Assembly (NCBI GenBank): GCA_963920635.1
Contig: OY987308.1
Location: forward strand, 27,776,096 to 27,840,095
Reading direction: 5' to 3'
Length of the DNA: 64,000 nucleotides
Source: Pseudeuparius sepicola
Taxonomy: Eukaryota; Arthropoda; Insecta; Coleoptera; Anthribidae
Shown here: one piece after another, positions 33,301 to 44,865 of the stretch
How the letters are laid out: every line of letters starts with the position of its first letter
Position numbering within the stretch: position 1 is the first letter of the stretch
Notes under the pieces: model-generated
Databases searched by the model: none
Seen by the model: only the letters and a program-made list of their open reading frames with translations
What the model was told of the DNA's origin: nothing
Made by a program: the position numbers and the translations under genes

Positions 33301-35765
33301 CTTGTCGTCTCCCGTCGTTATCCCCACGGCATTCGGGATGATCCTCGCCGTCTTCTCCTTCGTTATGTCCTCGACGGTCAGGATCGGTATCAGCAGCTGC
33401 AAATAGATCGGTAACGCGATGATGAAATGCCAGGTGTTCGTTTGTAGATAAGCGTTTGTCTGGATAGCCGTTCCGAAACAGGTGTTGCCAAGCCGCCTTC
33501 TCACCTTGGTGACATATCCGAACACGTTGGAGTAGAAGGCGAAGTAGTTCTTGGTGATGTAGAGGTGACCCTGGAGCAGGATGTCGCCAATCAGGGCGCA
33601 CGAGTAATGGTTGAGCACCCGCTCGTCGTCGTCCACGTTGGGGAAGTGCCTGAGGAACTTCTTCTGGCGCGCCTTCGACGTCACCCTCTCCTTGGGCTGG
33701 TCCCTCGACGACGCCTTGGGCGATGGCGGATCGCCCAAATGGGCTTGGGCCGTCATCGCCGGCGTGGATGTCGACAGGTGTTTCAGAGAGGCCCTGGAAA
33801 GAGTTTCCGTCGAGTGGGCCGTTGTTTTAAACGCGCGTGCTTTATGTTGTACGACTATCTTACCCCGAGTCGCTGCTGGAACAGTCGTCAGAGTAAGTGG
33901 CCAGTTCGTTATTTTCTTTTGTGTATAACATTTTTTATTGGCGACTAGCGTTTGCCCGCTGCGTTAGTTACAAGTGGAATAAGTGTAGAGAATGCGCTGG
34001 GAGCCTATCTACGTTGCTAACTAATGATTTTTCTTATCAAAACATATATTATGTGCGAGATAAAAACCTGTATAATACATCATGATAAAAAAAGACTAAA
34101 AGCATGTTCACGTAACGCTGTCAATATCACGTGCAGTGATCATATTTCTCTATTTTTTCTTTGTAACAGGTCAAAGCCGTATCGCATCTTCCTTCCTATT
34201 AGTCGTTTATTTACAAAAATACAGAACGATAAAATATCGGGGTTAATCGCGCAAGATAACGCCTTTGTTATTTGTTATTGTCGAGATAAATACATACAGA
34301 CCGAAAAAAATCCCTTTACGGGGTCACCCGCTCAAAACTACGAACCTTATAGGCCAGGGAAAATAGAATTTGACCTAGACAAAAATATTAACTGCAAATT
34401 TGTTTTACCATATCAAAGTTATAAGTAAATACGTTGGTAGAAACCGAGCAAAAGGTAAAAAAACTTCCCTTGCTAACATATATTAAGAAATTATAAACAT
34501 TTTAAGAATATGGAAGTAACTTAGATCGACAAGGAGAGATAAAAATCGGATAATTTTATATTTCGGCAAAAGCAAAAATATTAACTACGTTTTTATTGCA
34601 GATGATCATTCCCTTTTACAAATAGAATGTAACTTATACAAAATTAAACATTTATCTGAGCCGCATGTACGTCAGCTGTCACTTTTCATTGGTATAGAAT
34701 AGGCAAAAATATAAACTGTTTTTTGTTTGTTTAACTTTTTACAATATAACTATATTGAATTATATATAGCGAAATCAAACATTTATTTACGGCGCATATA
34801 GGTCAACTGTCACTTGTCATTTCTTTAGGAAAAGCAAAAATATTAACTGTTTTTTTTTTTAACTTTTTACAATATAACTATATTAAATCGCATATAGCGA
34901 AATTAAACATTTATTTAGGGCACATGTAAGACAATCGATTAATATTTATTTTTAAAGAAAAAAATACGTCCGTTACCAATTTTAGTTTAATTTCAAAAAA
35001 TTTAACAAGACTTAGTATCCACTTACAAAGTTTAACAAAAATCAGCCAGTTAATAATTTTGATCTCAAAGACAGCTTCAAATTTCTTTAAAATGCGATTT
35101 CCGGCGAAACAATATGTTTAATTTCAGAACAAACTGTTAATACTTGATTTTTAAGGTAATTATAAATAATAAAAACGCAGTTAATATTTTTGCCCAAATG
35201 TCATTTTTACATCATTCGGATACTTGCGCAAACGTAATCTGTTTAATTTATCAATCTCAACTTTATATACCTTACTTACTAATAAATGCAGCTTAAAATT
35301 CGCAGTTAATAGGTATTTATGCCGTCTTTATTACAACAAGAAAATGAATTTTTCTAAAAAACACCCGCGCGCGCATGTTTATTTTAAAAAACAATTCTGG
35401 CGTTCATTTATTACCAATATTTTGCGATGGCATTATAAAAATGCGGTTATGAATTTTGTCTAGGTTTCGTTATTTTTTACCGTAATTTCCCCGGCCTATT
35501 TGCCTCGTCACTAACAATAAGCCAACCACGAAAATTCGCCATAAATCAAATGAGGCCTTATCTGGACGGCAAAACGCGCTCTCCGAAAACAACGGCGGCG
35601 GTACTCACTTGTCGCGTTGCGTGAAGGCGGTGTGGCTGGGGCTCCTCTGGATCGGCTGTGGCTGCGGGGGCCCCTCGTGGGCCCCCAGAGGGGTGCCGGG
35701 GGCTGACCTCGGCCCCCCACGCGCGCCAGGTGACTGGAGGCCCCCGGCGAAGCTCCCTGAAGACC
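30385..35765 (-). CDS. GRAM-domain membrane-contact protein (GRAMD type, no VASt)
   Basis: Coding exons 33505-33793, 33187-33396 and 30385-30960 (stop TAG) join in phase. A likely upstream exon ends at 35609; in phase it reads QRSPSHTAFTQRDK and then continues as ASLKHLSTS. Its 5' end, near 35765, is uncertain. The GRAM domain spans the first two exons: RHFPNVDDDERVLNHYSCAL, DILLQGHLYIT, FYSNVFGY, then KEKTARIIPNAVGITTGDDK and MSRDSTLQYM. The last exon has a Ser/Glu-rich linker, one transmembrane helix (LILFATTLLLILLFLSAAVL) and a C-terminal helix (DILQWQTHLHSKSAGAVHTF) like that of GRAMD1/Aster proteins. Such proteins sit in the ER membrane at contacts with the plasma membrane. No sterol-binding VASt domain lies between GRAM and the membrane helix, which fits GRAMD2-like members or a short isoform. 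The 2.2-kb intron holds satellite array 5. Confidence 0.85.
31020..32410 (+). repeat. satellite array 5 in GRAMD intron
   Basis: About eight units of the array 1 subfamily (AATCTGCAAATTTTGTCCTT, CAACTGAAATCTGCTGAATT, GATATCTCTTTTCGTTTAAA), unit about 170-180 bp, inside the last GRAMD intron and antisense to the gene. Confidence 0.88.
32430..33186. other. intron DNA, nothing recognised
   Basis: AT-rich intron between the GRAM exon and satellite array 5. I looked here for a VASt-type exon on the minus strand and saw none. Confidence 0.5.
34570..34945 (+). repeat. three-copy tandem repeat, unit about 125 bp
   Basis: AAGCAAAAATATTAACTG is followed by CTTTTTACAATATAACTATA, AGCGAAATTAAACATTTATT and GTCAACTGTCACTTGTCATT. 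These blocks recur about three times with substitutions, in the upstream part of the GRAMD gene. Confidence 0.75.
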
Positions 35766-36459
35766 TGGAAGACGGTTTCGAATCGGTCAGGCTTCGGACG
35801 AGGTCGGGTCAAAATTAGATATTTGGACAGGCCTGGTTTTTATATAAATTCGGGTAATCAACTATTCGAAAAGTTCGTGTATCTAACCACAGATAACGCC
35901 ACATCTAACCACAGCATCGCTTGCTGTTTTTCTGTGATCTAACTAAGGAAATCTATATAGTAACTAGACATGAAACTGCCACATATCAAAAAAATCCGCG
36001 ACACAGTTTTTGTTCAAAATTTAATTTTGCATTTAACAGTGTATTTTGTACAAGACGGTTTCATATTTTTTGTTAATATGTCTGAACTCTGCGGTTTCGC
36101 CACCAATTCCATGGAAATAAGGGAATTAACACATAATAATCATCTTGCTATCTACTTGAACATATTATTTCATATCAAAATTCATTTAAATAATAACTCT
36201 ATACAAAATATATCATATTAACGGCGATATATATACAAAAAGAAGTCAAGAGACACTTTTTGTTCAGAATTAAATGCTCTATCCAAGACAGCCACCCACT
36301 TTAATTTCGTATTGACTTTTTTCCTGAATTTGTCTTAGGACATAACCATATCTCCGATAAATGGCGAGCAAAATCGATCGGCACCATCGCCGAGATCGTA
36401 GCTCCAACCGTTTCGGAGATATCGAATTTTATAATAGGTTTTTACGACCCTTTCGATAC

Positions 36460-36560
36460 ATTTTGACGCCTCTCCTCCTCGGCTTATCGCCGCACTCGGC
36501 CTCCGGCCTCGCGCATCAATTTTGACGCCTCGCCTCCTCGGCTAATTGCCGCGCTCGGCC
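36460..36560. repeat. GC-rich direct duplication
   Basis: TTTTGACGCCTCTCCTCCTC and TTTTGACGCCTCGCCTCCTC each continue into GGCT, then TGCCGC or CGCCGC and CTCGGCC, giving two copies of about 42-58 bp. The composition is very unlike the flanking AT-rich DNA. Nothing coding was seen. Confidence 0.7.
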
Positions 36561-37863
36561 TTAAGAATCCCAGGAATAGCAACCAAGTTTTGACACAATC
36601 TTTTGATATCCGACACGGGTGATCGGTGTCAGTATGTGGTATTTAGAGACTTTTTCGAGTTTGGTATTATGCTTAGCTGTGCGGCTTGTGGCACTTCCCT
36701 GACCGCCAAACCTAAAATGTTTGAGGATAATAATCCATCGGTAAGTAATTTTGTAACTTAAAATAACTTTTGAGGCCATGCACCAAAGTGGCATAGGCGT
36801 TTGTGTAGGTACCTTGGTTAAAAAAGCTCTATACAAATAAAGAAGTTGTGGTAAAAAGACGATTTTTTAGAGAATTTTTAACTGTCGGTATATGGAAAAT
36901 GAAGAATTTTTGGACACATGTTTATATAAACTTTTTTCTTGGAATCGGCCGCCAGGATCATTACCACCCCGAAATATTTTTAATGTACTTAAATTGTATT
37001 TTTTATAATAATAAGTCCGGGTCGTCTGGTTTGAATGACCCTGTTCCTTGACCTTTGAGAACGAGTTCTCCAAAAAAAACTGCCTCGAGTTTACGCGTCA
37101 GAAAATATGCAAAAAGCTTGTAAGAAAAATAATAAAAGTGTTTACCCGGTATTTTCTAGCGGTGTTAATGTTTTATGCAGTGTAATTTCGTGACCCAATA
37201 AGCGAATAAGCCATACACATCTGACCTCCCACTCAAACATAATTTAACAACCTGGAAGCACTTTGAATGCTCCGCAAGGACGTCGCCATTAAAAAGCGAG
37301 TGGGGGCCCTATGTACCGAGTGTCCGAAAACTTTCGCATTTGTCTCCCATTCCATAACCTTGATTAAATATCGAATTGAAACGTTCGTTATTCGCATCGC
37401 CGTGTGAATAATTTATAGAATGGAACAATTGGACAATTCGTATCGTGGGAACAAGGTGAATCACTGGCAAGTGGGAAATAAAACCAAAGTCTAGAAATTG
37501 TATAAAACTGTTGGCGAAGAAAATATTCGGAATAGAACAAAGGAGTCTCAACAGCCGACCTTGCTGTATTTATTTTCAAAGTACAATCACCCACTGGTCA
37601 CCTCGAAAGTAGCACATTATTATTGTACGGTTACGTGTAGGTACCTACCAGGTACCCCATAAAAATTTTGTGTTTATTTAGGAAAATTTTATGCTCTCGC
37701 ACGAAAATAGAAAATGGGACGTGCTACTTTCACAAAATTCATTTGATCTGAAATCGCCACGTTCATATTTGTTGCCATTCGAAGAAAGAAAATATGAACA
37801 TCCAGCCAATTTCTAAAAATACGTCCATTCATATTTCCAGAAAAAATGTCGGTAGGTACGTAC
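36561..37863. other. no gene; 3' flank
   Basis: Intergenic DNA. A minus-strand AATAAA at about 37673-37678 may be the poly(A) signal of the gene that follows. Confidence 0.4.
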
Positions 37864-39531
37864 TTACTTTCTGAAAAATATTGATGCCCATGCCCTTTTT
37901 CGTATCGAGATTTTGGTGGTTACAACGGTCACCAGCTCCACGGTGATGTCTCTGAGCGCACTATCTAACATTAAAACTTTAAACAGCACTTGTAACCCTC
38001 TTATAAACTTTGGTCGATCTGCATCGTTCAAAGTCTGGACGCTGAATAATAAAGAGCACTTTTTGAACCGAATCCAAAAATATTATGATGACAATTTTCG
38101 TCAGAAGCGCGGTCACAATTTGTAGGTTTTTGGGGGCACGTCCCCAATTAAAAAATTACATATACCTATGGAATATGCTCAGACAGATATATACTTTTAT
38201 ACTTTAACCCATGCTTCGTTTACGCAACAAAAAAAAGGTTGAGAGTAATTCGAAAATTTATGATTGGATGAGTAAGTGGGAATATTTTGATCTATTTTTA
38301 AAAATACATCAACCGCAATGTGTACAGGGTGAGTCATTTTTAATGTTGGACGCTTTTTTCCAACTTTTTTTAGTTATTATATAGTTTGTATTTTATAATT
38401 TTTTTGATCCAAATAAGTCGTGGGTCTATAATAACATTTAATAATGAAAATGCATAAACAGCATAATATGCCAGTAAATATGTATAATAAAATGGAATAT
38501 GTACTTTTATGTAGGTTTAATTTTAATGAAATGTATGTGTTTATAAATAAAAACAAAACTAACAACATCAAAGTATTTTCTAACGGTAGATGTATAATTA
38601 TTGAAAGGCTAACGACTTTTCTACACAACATTTTTCTAAATTTTGCGAAATAATATGCCATTTTCAGAAAAAAAATCGAAATATGTCAAATCTGACATAT
38701 TATATAAAGGAAATAACGTGGTTGCTTTTGAATTCGTCATTTGTCATCATTTTTTATGCAGAAACAACTGGCAACATAAAAAAATGAGTTTACATAAGGC
38801 CGCACTATATTAATTAATTACATTAATATTTAAAAAATGTTTGGTTCGACTTTAAAAAAGGCTCACCCTGTACACAATATGTATATTTCCTGGAAGGAAA
38901 CTATATATAAATCGTCCTGGACACGCAATGCGAAAGCATAATATATAATATTATAGTATGCATTCATGAATGAATCATTCTTATGTGCTAACTGTTTTAA
39001 AAATACAGTTTAAACGGTAAAAAATATATTTTTTGGACGCCCTGTATGTTTCGACTGTTACCTTTACGAAATGTCGCAACGGTCAGTTGGCTTTTTTTAT
39101 GCAATAACACAAGAAAAATGATGTAAGTTTAAGTTTCATACCTTTTGAATTTATAAGGTTTCATATAAAACACCCACTGCTTGTTGAGAGCACCAAATGT
39201 AATTGCGAATGTTTTGCAAATTGTATGTGTAGTGTGACGCGGTTTTTTTTTGCCTAATTGATCGTTTAATTTTAGTTCGTACACGGCAAATCAATTAAGC
39301 AAATAATAAATTACGAACATATGTATTACGTTTGCGCGTTGCTTACCTAGACTTTTTCAAAAATTTATTGCGGACTACCAGCGACCTTTTCTCTTCCTTC
39401 CCATCGTTCGGGCCACGTTTCGCGTCGAAACCCTGCACGAAGCACAGCATGTTCACGTCGAACACATCGCGACAGTCGTCGCGTAGCACCTCAATCTTGG
39501 ACGGTTCTCCTAGCCGACTTTTGGCATTTTC
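37864..39531 (-). CDS. 3' part of an unidentified gene (two linked exons)
   Basis: Exon 39347-39531 has a clean acceptor (TTCGCGTTAG) and donor (AG then GTAAGC). It encodes EVLRDDCRDVFDVNMLCFVQ and KRSLVVRNKFLKKS. Its two leftover bases join in phase to exon 38041 downwards (acceptor TTATTATTCAG), which encodes SVQTLNDADRPKFIRGLQVL, FKVLMLDSALRDITVEL and TTKISIRKRAW. That frame ends either at TAA (37864-37866) or at an overlapping donor (AAA then GTAAGT at 37867). A minus-strand AATAAA about 190 bp further supports the stop. The amphipathic helices suggest a helical-repeat or regulatory protein, but I do not recognise the family. It probably belongs with the exons at 41.3-44.9 kb, though phases show at least one exon is still missing between them. 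Confidence 0.6.
38321..38875. mobile_element. short-TIR element, ACAGGGTGA ends
   Basis: TGTACAGGGTGAGTCATTTT on the left is matched by AAAAGGCTCACCCTGTACA on the right. The 555 bp is AT-rich and non-coding, and sits in the intron between the two exons of the unidentified gene. Confidence 0.75.
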
Positions 39532-40139
39532 CTAACGCGAAAAACTGATCAAAGTTGGCTGCCGAAGCGACCAGCGCGACTGGCGACCGGGTCGCCGATA
39601 GTCACCCTTTCCACTGTGGTCATGGTAACGTACAGCTGACTCGAAGGCCGCAAAAGATTTTGGCGGGCCTGCATCTCGATATCTCGCCAAAAGTACGGAC
39701 GTACTTTACTATTGTTGAGTGTAGGGATTTTTGGAATATTTCTATTGCGAAAGAAAATGTTTTGTGGAAAGTCTGAAGCGATTCCAAGGTGTTTTTCGGA
39801 GTTTTTAAATTGGGCGTATGTTCCAGGCCTGTAACTTAGCAGTCCTCGGTTCATTCACAGGTAGAAAGGTAGATAGCAGGCCTCCGTTATGTTCTTGAAA
39901 GTATAATAGTCGATATACATATTTGCCGGAGTATTTTTATTTCGCAAGAATATAGAAATGTACAATGTATATAAGCATTTATAATTTCACCAAAAGTATA
40001 GGTACCTATAGCCACCATTGTTCTGAAAAAAAAAACATTTGCTATAGAGTCGCAGGTCAAGTACCCGTTGGGTACCGACATCTGGTTTTTTGGGGACACA
40101 GTGGCGTACCTATACCTGGTACATGCTTTTATGCTGAAT

Positions 40140-40965
40140 TAGAACCACTTCCTGACATCCGATTGAGCTGAAATTTTGCATACACCTTCATAGTTCCGGT
40201 GACAATACAATATGCAATACCTACTCAATATTGTAATACTTTCAAAATGGCCGCAGCTCCAAGATGGCGGATGATATATTTTTTGTCAACCCCCTTAACA
40301 TGGGTGTCAAATGAAAGGGCTTAAATAAGAGTAGAAAAAATAAAGTTAATGACATCACACTAAATTCATTATGGCCGCCGCTCGAAGATGGCGGATTACC
40401 TATTTTATACCCAACGTGGGTATCAAATGAAAGGGCTCGACGGGCAGAAAACAATAAGGTGAATGACTTCATACGAAATCCAATATGGGGGCCGCCCCAA
40501 GATGGCACACAAAGTTTCTTTACCACCCTCCTGACATGGAAATCAAATAGATACTAAAAAGCACAAAATTATAAATTGAAACTAAAAAAAAAACCTTTTT
40601 AAAAACAAGCTTTTATTTAAGCCATGTACTAAAACGAATAAAATAAGTTTAGGTTTGCGTTAAGATAATTCAATTTCAAATTGCGACAAGTTTTTGCAAA
40701 TTGAAAAGCTTGTCGAGCGAATTGTAAAGAAAAAAATTCATATTTTACTTTGGCAAATAGCACCAAATAGTTACCTACTTGCTTATCAACCAATCACTGT
40801 CCAATAAAATTAATTGGTACCTACTTTCACCAACATTTCGGGCAACAAGCTTTTCAATTTGCAAAAACTTGTCGCAATTTGGAACTACATTATGTCAACG
40901 AAAACCTAAGCTTATTTTATTCGTTTTAGTACATGTTTTAAATAAAAGCTTGTTTTTAAATATAA
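40140..40965. mobile_element. palindrome plus satellite mobile element, copy C (inverted, diverged)
   Basis: Three degenerate units of about 120 bp (40150-40550) are followed by a palindrome (about 40600-40960) whose outer arms contain AAGCTTTTATTTAA and TTAAATAAAAGCTT, as in copies A and B. Against the reverse complement of the 122-bp unit, the blocks CCGATTGAGCTGAAATTTTG, ATGACATCACACTAAAT and CGAAGATGGCGG line up in the same order. It is therefore an older, inverted relative. The palindrome has its own sequence (CAATTTGCAAAAACTTGTCG and its complement). Confidence 0.75.
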
Positions 40966-41040
40966 ATAAAATTTTATTTGAATTCGATAAGCACCATAAA
41001 TGTTATTAGATACTAAGTATTTGAAATTATTATAGTTTCG

Positions 41041-41159
41041 CTAAAAGTGTAAACGACCTGAAGAGAGTACATTTTGGAGCCATGCCAAAAGTCAGGAAAG
41101 AGATCGACCCAACTAAGAATATCGCATTATTTTCGGAATTGAAAGTTGAGGAAAATTAA
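41041..41159 (+). other. 26-codon coding-like ORF
   Basis: Plus-strand ATG at about 41081 begins MPKVRKEIDPTKNIALFSEL, then KVEEN and a stop. It is preceded by a context close to the animal start consensus. It is too short to assign; possibly a remnant or a micropeptide, possibly chance. Confidence 0.2.
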
Positions 41160-41286
41160 GGAAATACATACAATAGCAAGTCGTTTCCCCGTACTTTGCG
41201 GTATTGATTTTATTCGTGCAAACGCGTGGTCGTAATACCAGGAAAAAAACCGCGCTAAAATAATACAAAACGTAACTTTAACTTAC

Positions 41287-41396
41287 AGTTCATGTTTCTT
41301 GCTCCGAGCAAAGACCTTTTGGATGGGCAAACTGAGCCTCCTCAATGACGGATGTCGGTAGTTTTTTAAGGAGACTCCAAACCCAACCTCACTCAT
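41287..41396 (-). CDS. candidate exon, unknown protein
   Basis: The minus frame, from a possible ATG at 41394-41396, reads MSEVGFGVSLKNYRHPSL, then RRLSLPIQKVFARSKKHE and a good donor (CT then GTAAGT). The RRLSLP stretch matches a basophilic kinase site pattern (RRxS). The exon could be a first coding exon, as the ATG suggests, or an internal exon. Its two leftover bases do not join in frame directly to the next recognised exon (39531), so an exon between them is missing. Confidence 0.5.
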
Positions 41397-41571
41397 TGCA
41401 CTTAATGGTAATAATTTTTTAAACAAATTCAAGTTACGAAACGCGTAAATGTTTTTGTATGAGTGCCTAGCTCCATATTTACAATTGTAAACCTTAGCAA
41501 AACGAAAAATGAACCGGCAGTATTATGATAAAAGTTTATCGCATTTAAAATGGAAATGATAAAGGACTTGC

Positions 41572-41679
41572 CCATTTAAAAACGATGGATCGCCAAACAG
41601 TTTCACATGGTCCTCGTGGTGGTTGCGGTCCTCGTCACTGCTCGGGGGATCTTCGATTAGCAGCGGTGTGGAGGGCTGT
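41572..41679 (-). CDS. candidate exon, acidic linker
   Basis: After a strong acceptor (TTTTCTTGCAG), the only open frame reads QPSTPLLIEDPPSSDEDR, then NHHEDHVKLFGDPSFLNG. It may end at a GC-type donor (GG then GCAAGT). It is probably part of the same transcript as the exon starting at 44865, but the phase of that exon's donor does not fit directly. Confidence 0.5.
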
Positions 41680-42316
41680 CTGCAAGAAAATTGTTGCTGA
41701 AACATTTTCGCCCAAATACAGTTGCAAAATAAATTAAATGCGAACAAATCCAAGGGAGTTTAAATTTTATTATTGTTGTTTTCGAACGACTCTTGCAAAA
41801 GTTGCATAAAAAAAAGGTCCTCTTATGTATCTTTTTAGTACGCAAATATTAACTCGCTAGGTATACACATATTATTATTATGTTATTTCGTTATTTGTTA
41901 TTATAAAAAAAATTATGAATATTCGACTACTGGAAATTTATGTACAGATAAAGCACATCCATTGGTAACTAAGAAGTAGGTACTCCCTGATTTTTTTCGC
42001 ACTTATTTATTTACACTGTAGGTGTACTTTTAAAAAATGGCAAGAACATTGTTGTAGTTTGAAAAAAAATGGGAACCGCATAGATCGAGGAGTTATGAAA
42101 CATTATGGGATATTATGAAAGTTACATTCAGATAAGTTTTAAATGGGAAAAAATTAAGAATATTTCCGTTGGGTGAAGATGTAAACTTCAGTCAACGATA
42201 TTTCATTGATCCCTGCTCTACAGCGTGTTCAGTTAAATACTGTTATTTCGGTGATGAAAATAAATATTAAAAAGGACCGAGACCCGTCGAAGGGGACCTC
42301 TCTTATCATTAATACT

Positions 42317-42354
42317 GGCAATTCACTCACGCTTACAAGCCTGAGTGAATTGCC
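42317..42354. repeat. perfect 13-bp-arm hairpin
   Basis: GGCAATTCACTCA and TGAGTGAATTGCC around a 12-nt loop, immediately beside the left end of the next long-TIR element. Confidence 0.9.
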
Positions 42355-42356
42355 AT

Positions 42357-43069
42357 TATACGGGGTGAGTCAGAATGTATAGTAAGTACTTTAAAGGGGT
42401 ATTCGGCAGGTGGTTTTAAGGGGGGGTCTTTCATATAGAATTTTTCGATTTGGGCTTTCCTTGCCAAGTTATTCGGGTCTATAGAGTGACTATCTATACT
42501 GTAGCATCTTTTTTTTATCCTCTGATATTGTTATTGTTTTAATGTTCAATAATAATAAATAAATTGTTTGACGCCCGCCTACTATGAATTTTTACTTGAT
42601 TTTCTGGAACAGTCAGGGGAATGGTATTTGGCATGAAATTATTTTTTTGTAGGAGAAATATTGTGTTTTCGAGAAAAAATGTAGAGGGAAAAAGGTTTCT
42701 TAAATAAAAGAGCTACACAAGTCGTATTTTTGTTATACGTAAAAATGACTCGCAAAAAAGTTCGAGCAAAAAAATTAATAGGGGGTTGTTAGTTTTTAAT
42801 ACTCTTTTTTAGGGCAGTATATAAATGAATAAACTACCCTAAGGCGCCTTCCAGTAAGTAGATAACACACACCAAATTTCAAATTTTTAAATAGCGCCGT
42901 TATTGAGATATAAATAAAAAAAATACTTTTGGGTCACCCTGTAGACCCGATGAAAAGCTTGGCTAGGAAAGCCCAAATCGAAAAATTTTATATGTAAGAC
43001 CCCCTTAAAACCACCTGCCGAACACCCCTTTAAAGTATTATTACTATACATTCTGATTCACCCTGTATA
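42357..43069. mobile_element. 713-bp element with about 120-bp terminal inverted repeats
   Basis: The left end (GGGGTGAGTCAGAATGTATA, then GGCAGGTGGTTTTAAGGGGG) is matched by the inverted right end (CCCCTTAAAACCACCTGCC, then TATACATTCTGATTCACCC). The outermost motif is again a form of ACAGGGTGA. The interior is AT-rich without a transposase, so it is non-autonomous. It sits in a large intron of the unidentified minus-strand gene. Confidence 0.85.
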
Positions 43070-44022
43070 ATTACTAAAAGATAATTATTCAAATTTGAGA
43101 AGTCTCGGCGATTTTTAAATTTCATTTTCATTGCCGAAATATTAAAAAATAAAAGGCAAGAAAAGCTTTATAGAAATGTCACATATAGAGGGTGCATATA
43201 CATAGAAAATGCAGTAAAGATTGTGCCAAAATTTGCGGGTACAAAAGTCGGATAATTTTTATGTTTCGGCAACTTTTTTGTAGGAAAAAAACACTAAAGA
43301 ATAATACACAAATACACGCTTTTTTTATCTACCTGAAGGGCATACAGCGGATTACTTAGCTAGTCTGCATCTGAAACCAAATTGAAAGAATTAAAATTTT
43401 GAAATTTTGCAAATTTGGGCATCCTTTTATTGATTTATTTTTTTATTTAAACTGGCTAGAAGTGTACGTAGGACCGTGTGTTGGCTCTTAGCCAAGAGTA
43501 AGGTAACATCGCTCCGTGGTATATCGATTTTTAATTCACGAATTTCCGGCGAAAATCCCTTTTAAACTATTGGTTATAGCAATTTTATTATTAGGCATGA
43601 AAATGTAAAATTAGTAGGTAAAAAATAGCTCAAAATATCGGCGTAAATGTTACTTACAATTCGCAATTTACCGACGTATTTGAAGAGGTTAGAGACGATG
43701 AAAACTCACAATCCCCGAGCATTTCCAAAACAAAAAAAAATAATAAATGCAAATTAAAACAATGCAAAACGTCCGCATCGATATTTTCACTGCTCTGGCA
43801 TTATGCTGTATGTGTTTGCCATGCCATTGAATCAAACAGACTGTGTAGGTTAAATATGAATACCACAATTTTATTTTTAGGCTTCCTTTTAAGTTTATTA
43901 TTGTAATGCTTTTATAATCCCATAAAGTCTTAAGAGCGAGCCTCAAAACGAAATTAGACCCCCTTAAAAAAGCGTCACACCGCAGCAGCTAGCAGATGTA
44001 GGCCAATGCATTCCGTTCTTAC

Positions 44023-44062
44023 CTGTTCAAGATGCGGAAAATTTCGGAAAATTATTCACTAG
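44023..44062 (-). other. possible untranslated exon end
   Basis: A strong minus-strand donor (TTGAACAG then GTAAGAACGG) follows a possible acceptor (CCTTTACCTAG) 36 nt upstream. All three frames of the interval contain stops, so if it is used it is untranslated. It could be a 5' exon for the ATG-containing exon at 41.4 kb. Confidence 0.25.
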
Positions 44063-44585
44063 GTAAAGGGCAAACATTGAAACGTTGTTTCGACAAGAAG
44101 CTAGAGAAATTTGGGGTAGGTTTCACCCTGGATTATGACTTTATATGGAGAAATTTTAGCCGCAGTGGAACATAGAGGGGTGGCAAGCGACGTTGCCGGA
44201 CTTACAGGGGTGGTTTGGGGAAATTTCCGATGGGTCCGTATCTGTAGGCGAAATTTAACGATTTTGTCATTTTGTCTACGAATGTATATAAAAGAAAACA
44301 TGGGCACTATAATGGTGAGCATATAATACCCATGTGTAATAGTCGTAGACAAAGTATAGTACTTGTTGTTTTTTTGGGAAATGGATTTGGAAATTTGGCA
44401 TAAGCAGCAAACATGTTATTTTGTTGTTATTATTAGTAAGCGATTTTTTATAAGTACCTTTTCGGTAATGGGGGTGTGTTTAAGATAACGTGTGTAATGG
44501 GTACCAGCGGGCTGATAGGTTGTGGCCTGTTTCCTAAAAAATAATTCCGTTAATAATAAATTCTAAGGTTAGGTTTGACCGTTAC

Positions 44586-44865
44586 CTTTCACAGCTGGCT
44601 CACTTGCTGATCTTTTTAAATTAAACGAGTTCCTTAACGTCCTCCTGATGGATTTTCCAATTTTCGTCGACGATTTCTCCCTCAATTCGACTTCCCTTCC
44701 GTTGCCATCATTCTTCGAACTTAGAGATAATGTGTCAGGTCTCTTCGGTTTCACTTCGGAGCTTGTAGATCCATTCGAAGATTGCGCTTCGAATTTTTCG
44801 AGATTTTCCACCCAGCTTTCAGTTCTCCGCTTGGAAATTTCTTCGAGAGTGTTGTTTTCGGTCAT
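44586..44865 (-). CDS. first coding exon, unidentified Ser/Lys-rich protein
   Basis: It starts at ATG (44863-44865) and encodes 93 residues to a clear donor (GTGAAAG then GTAACG). The text includes TLEEISKRRTESWVENLEKF, SSTKIGKSIRRTLRNSFNLK and RSASEPAVK. It is mostly polar and likely disordered, with several RxxS-type kinase sites. It ends with one leftover base, so the exon at 41679, which needs two, is not its direct partner; an intermediate exon in the 2.9-kb gap is expected. No family recognised. Confidence 0.6.
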
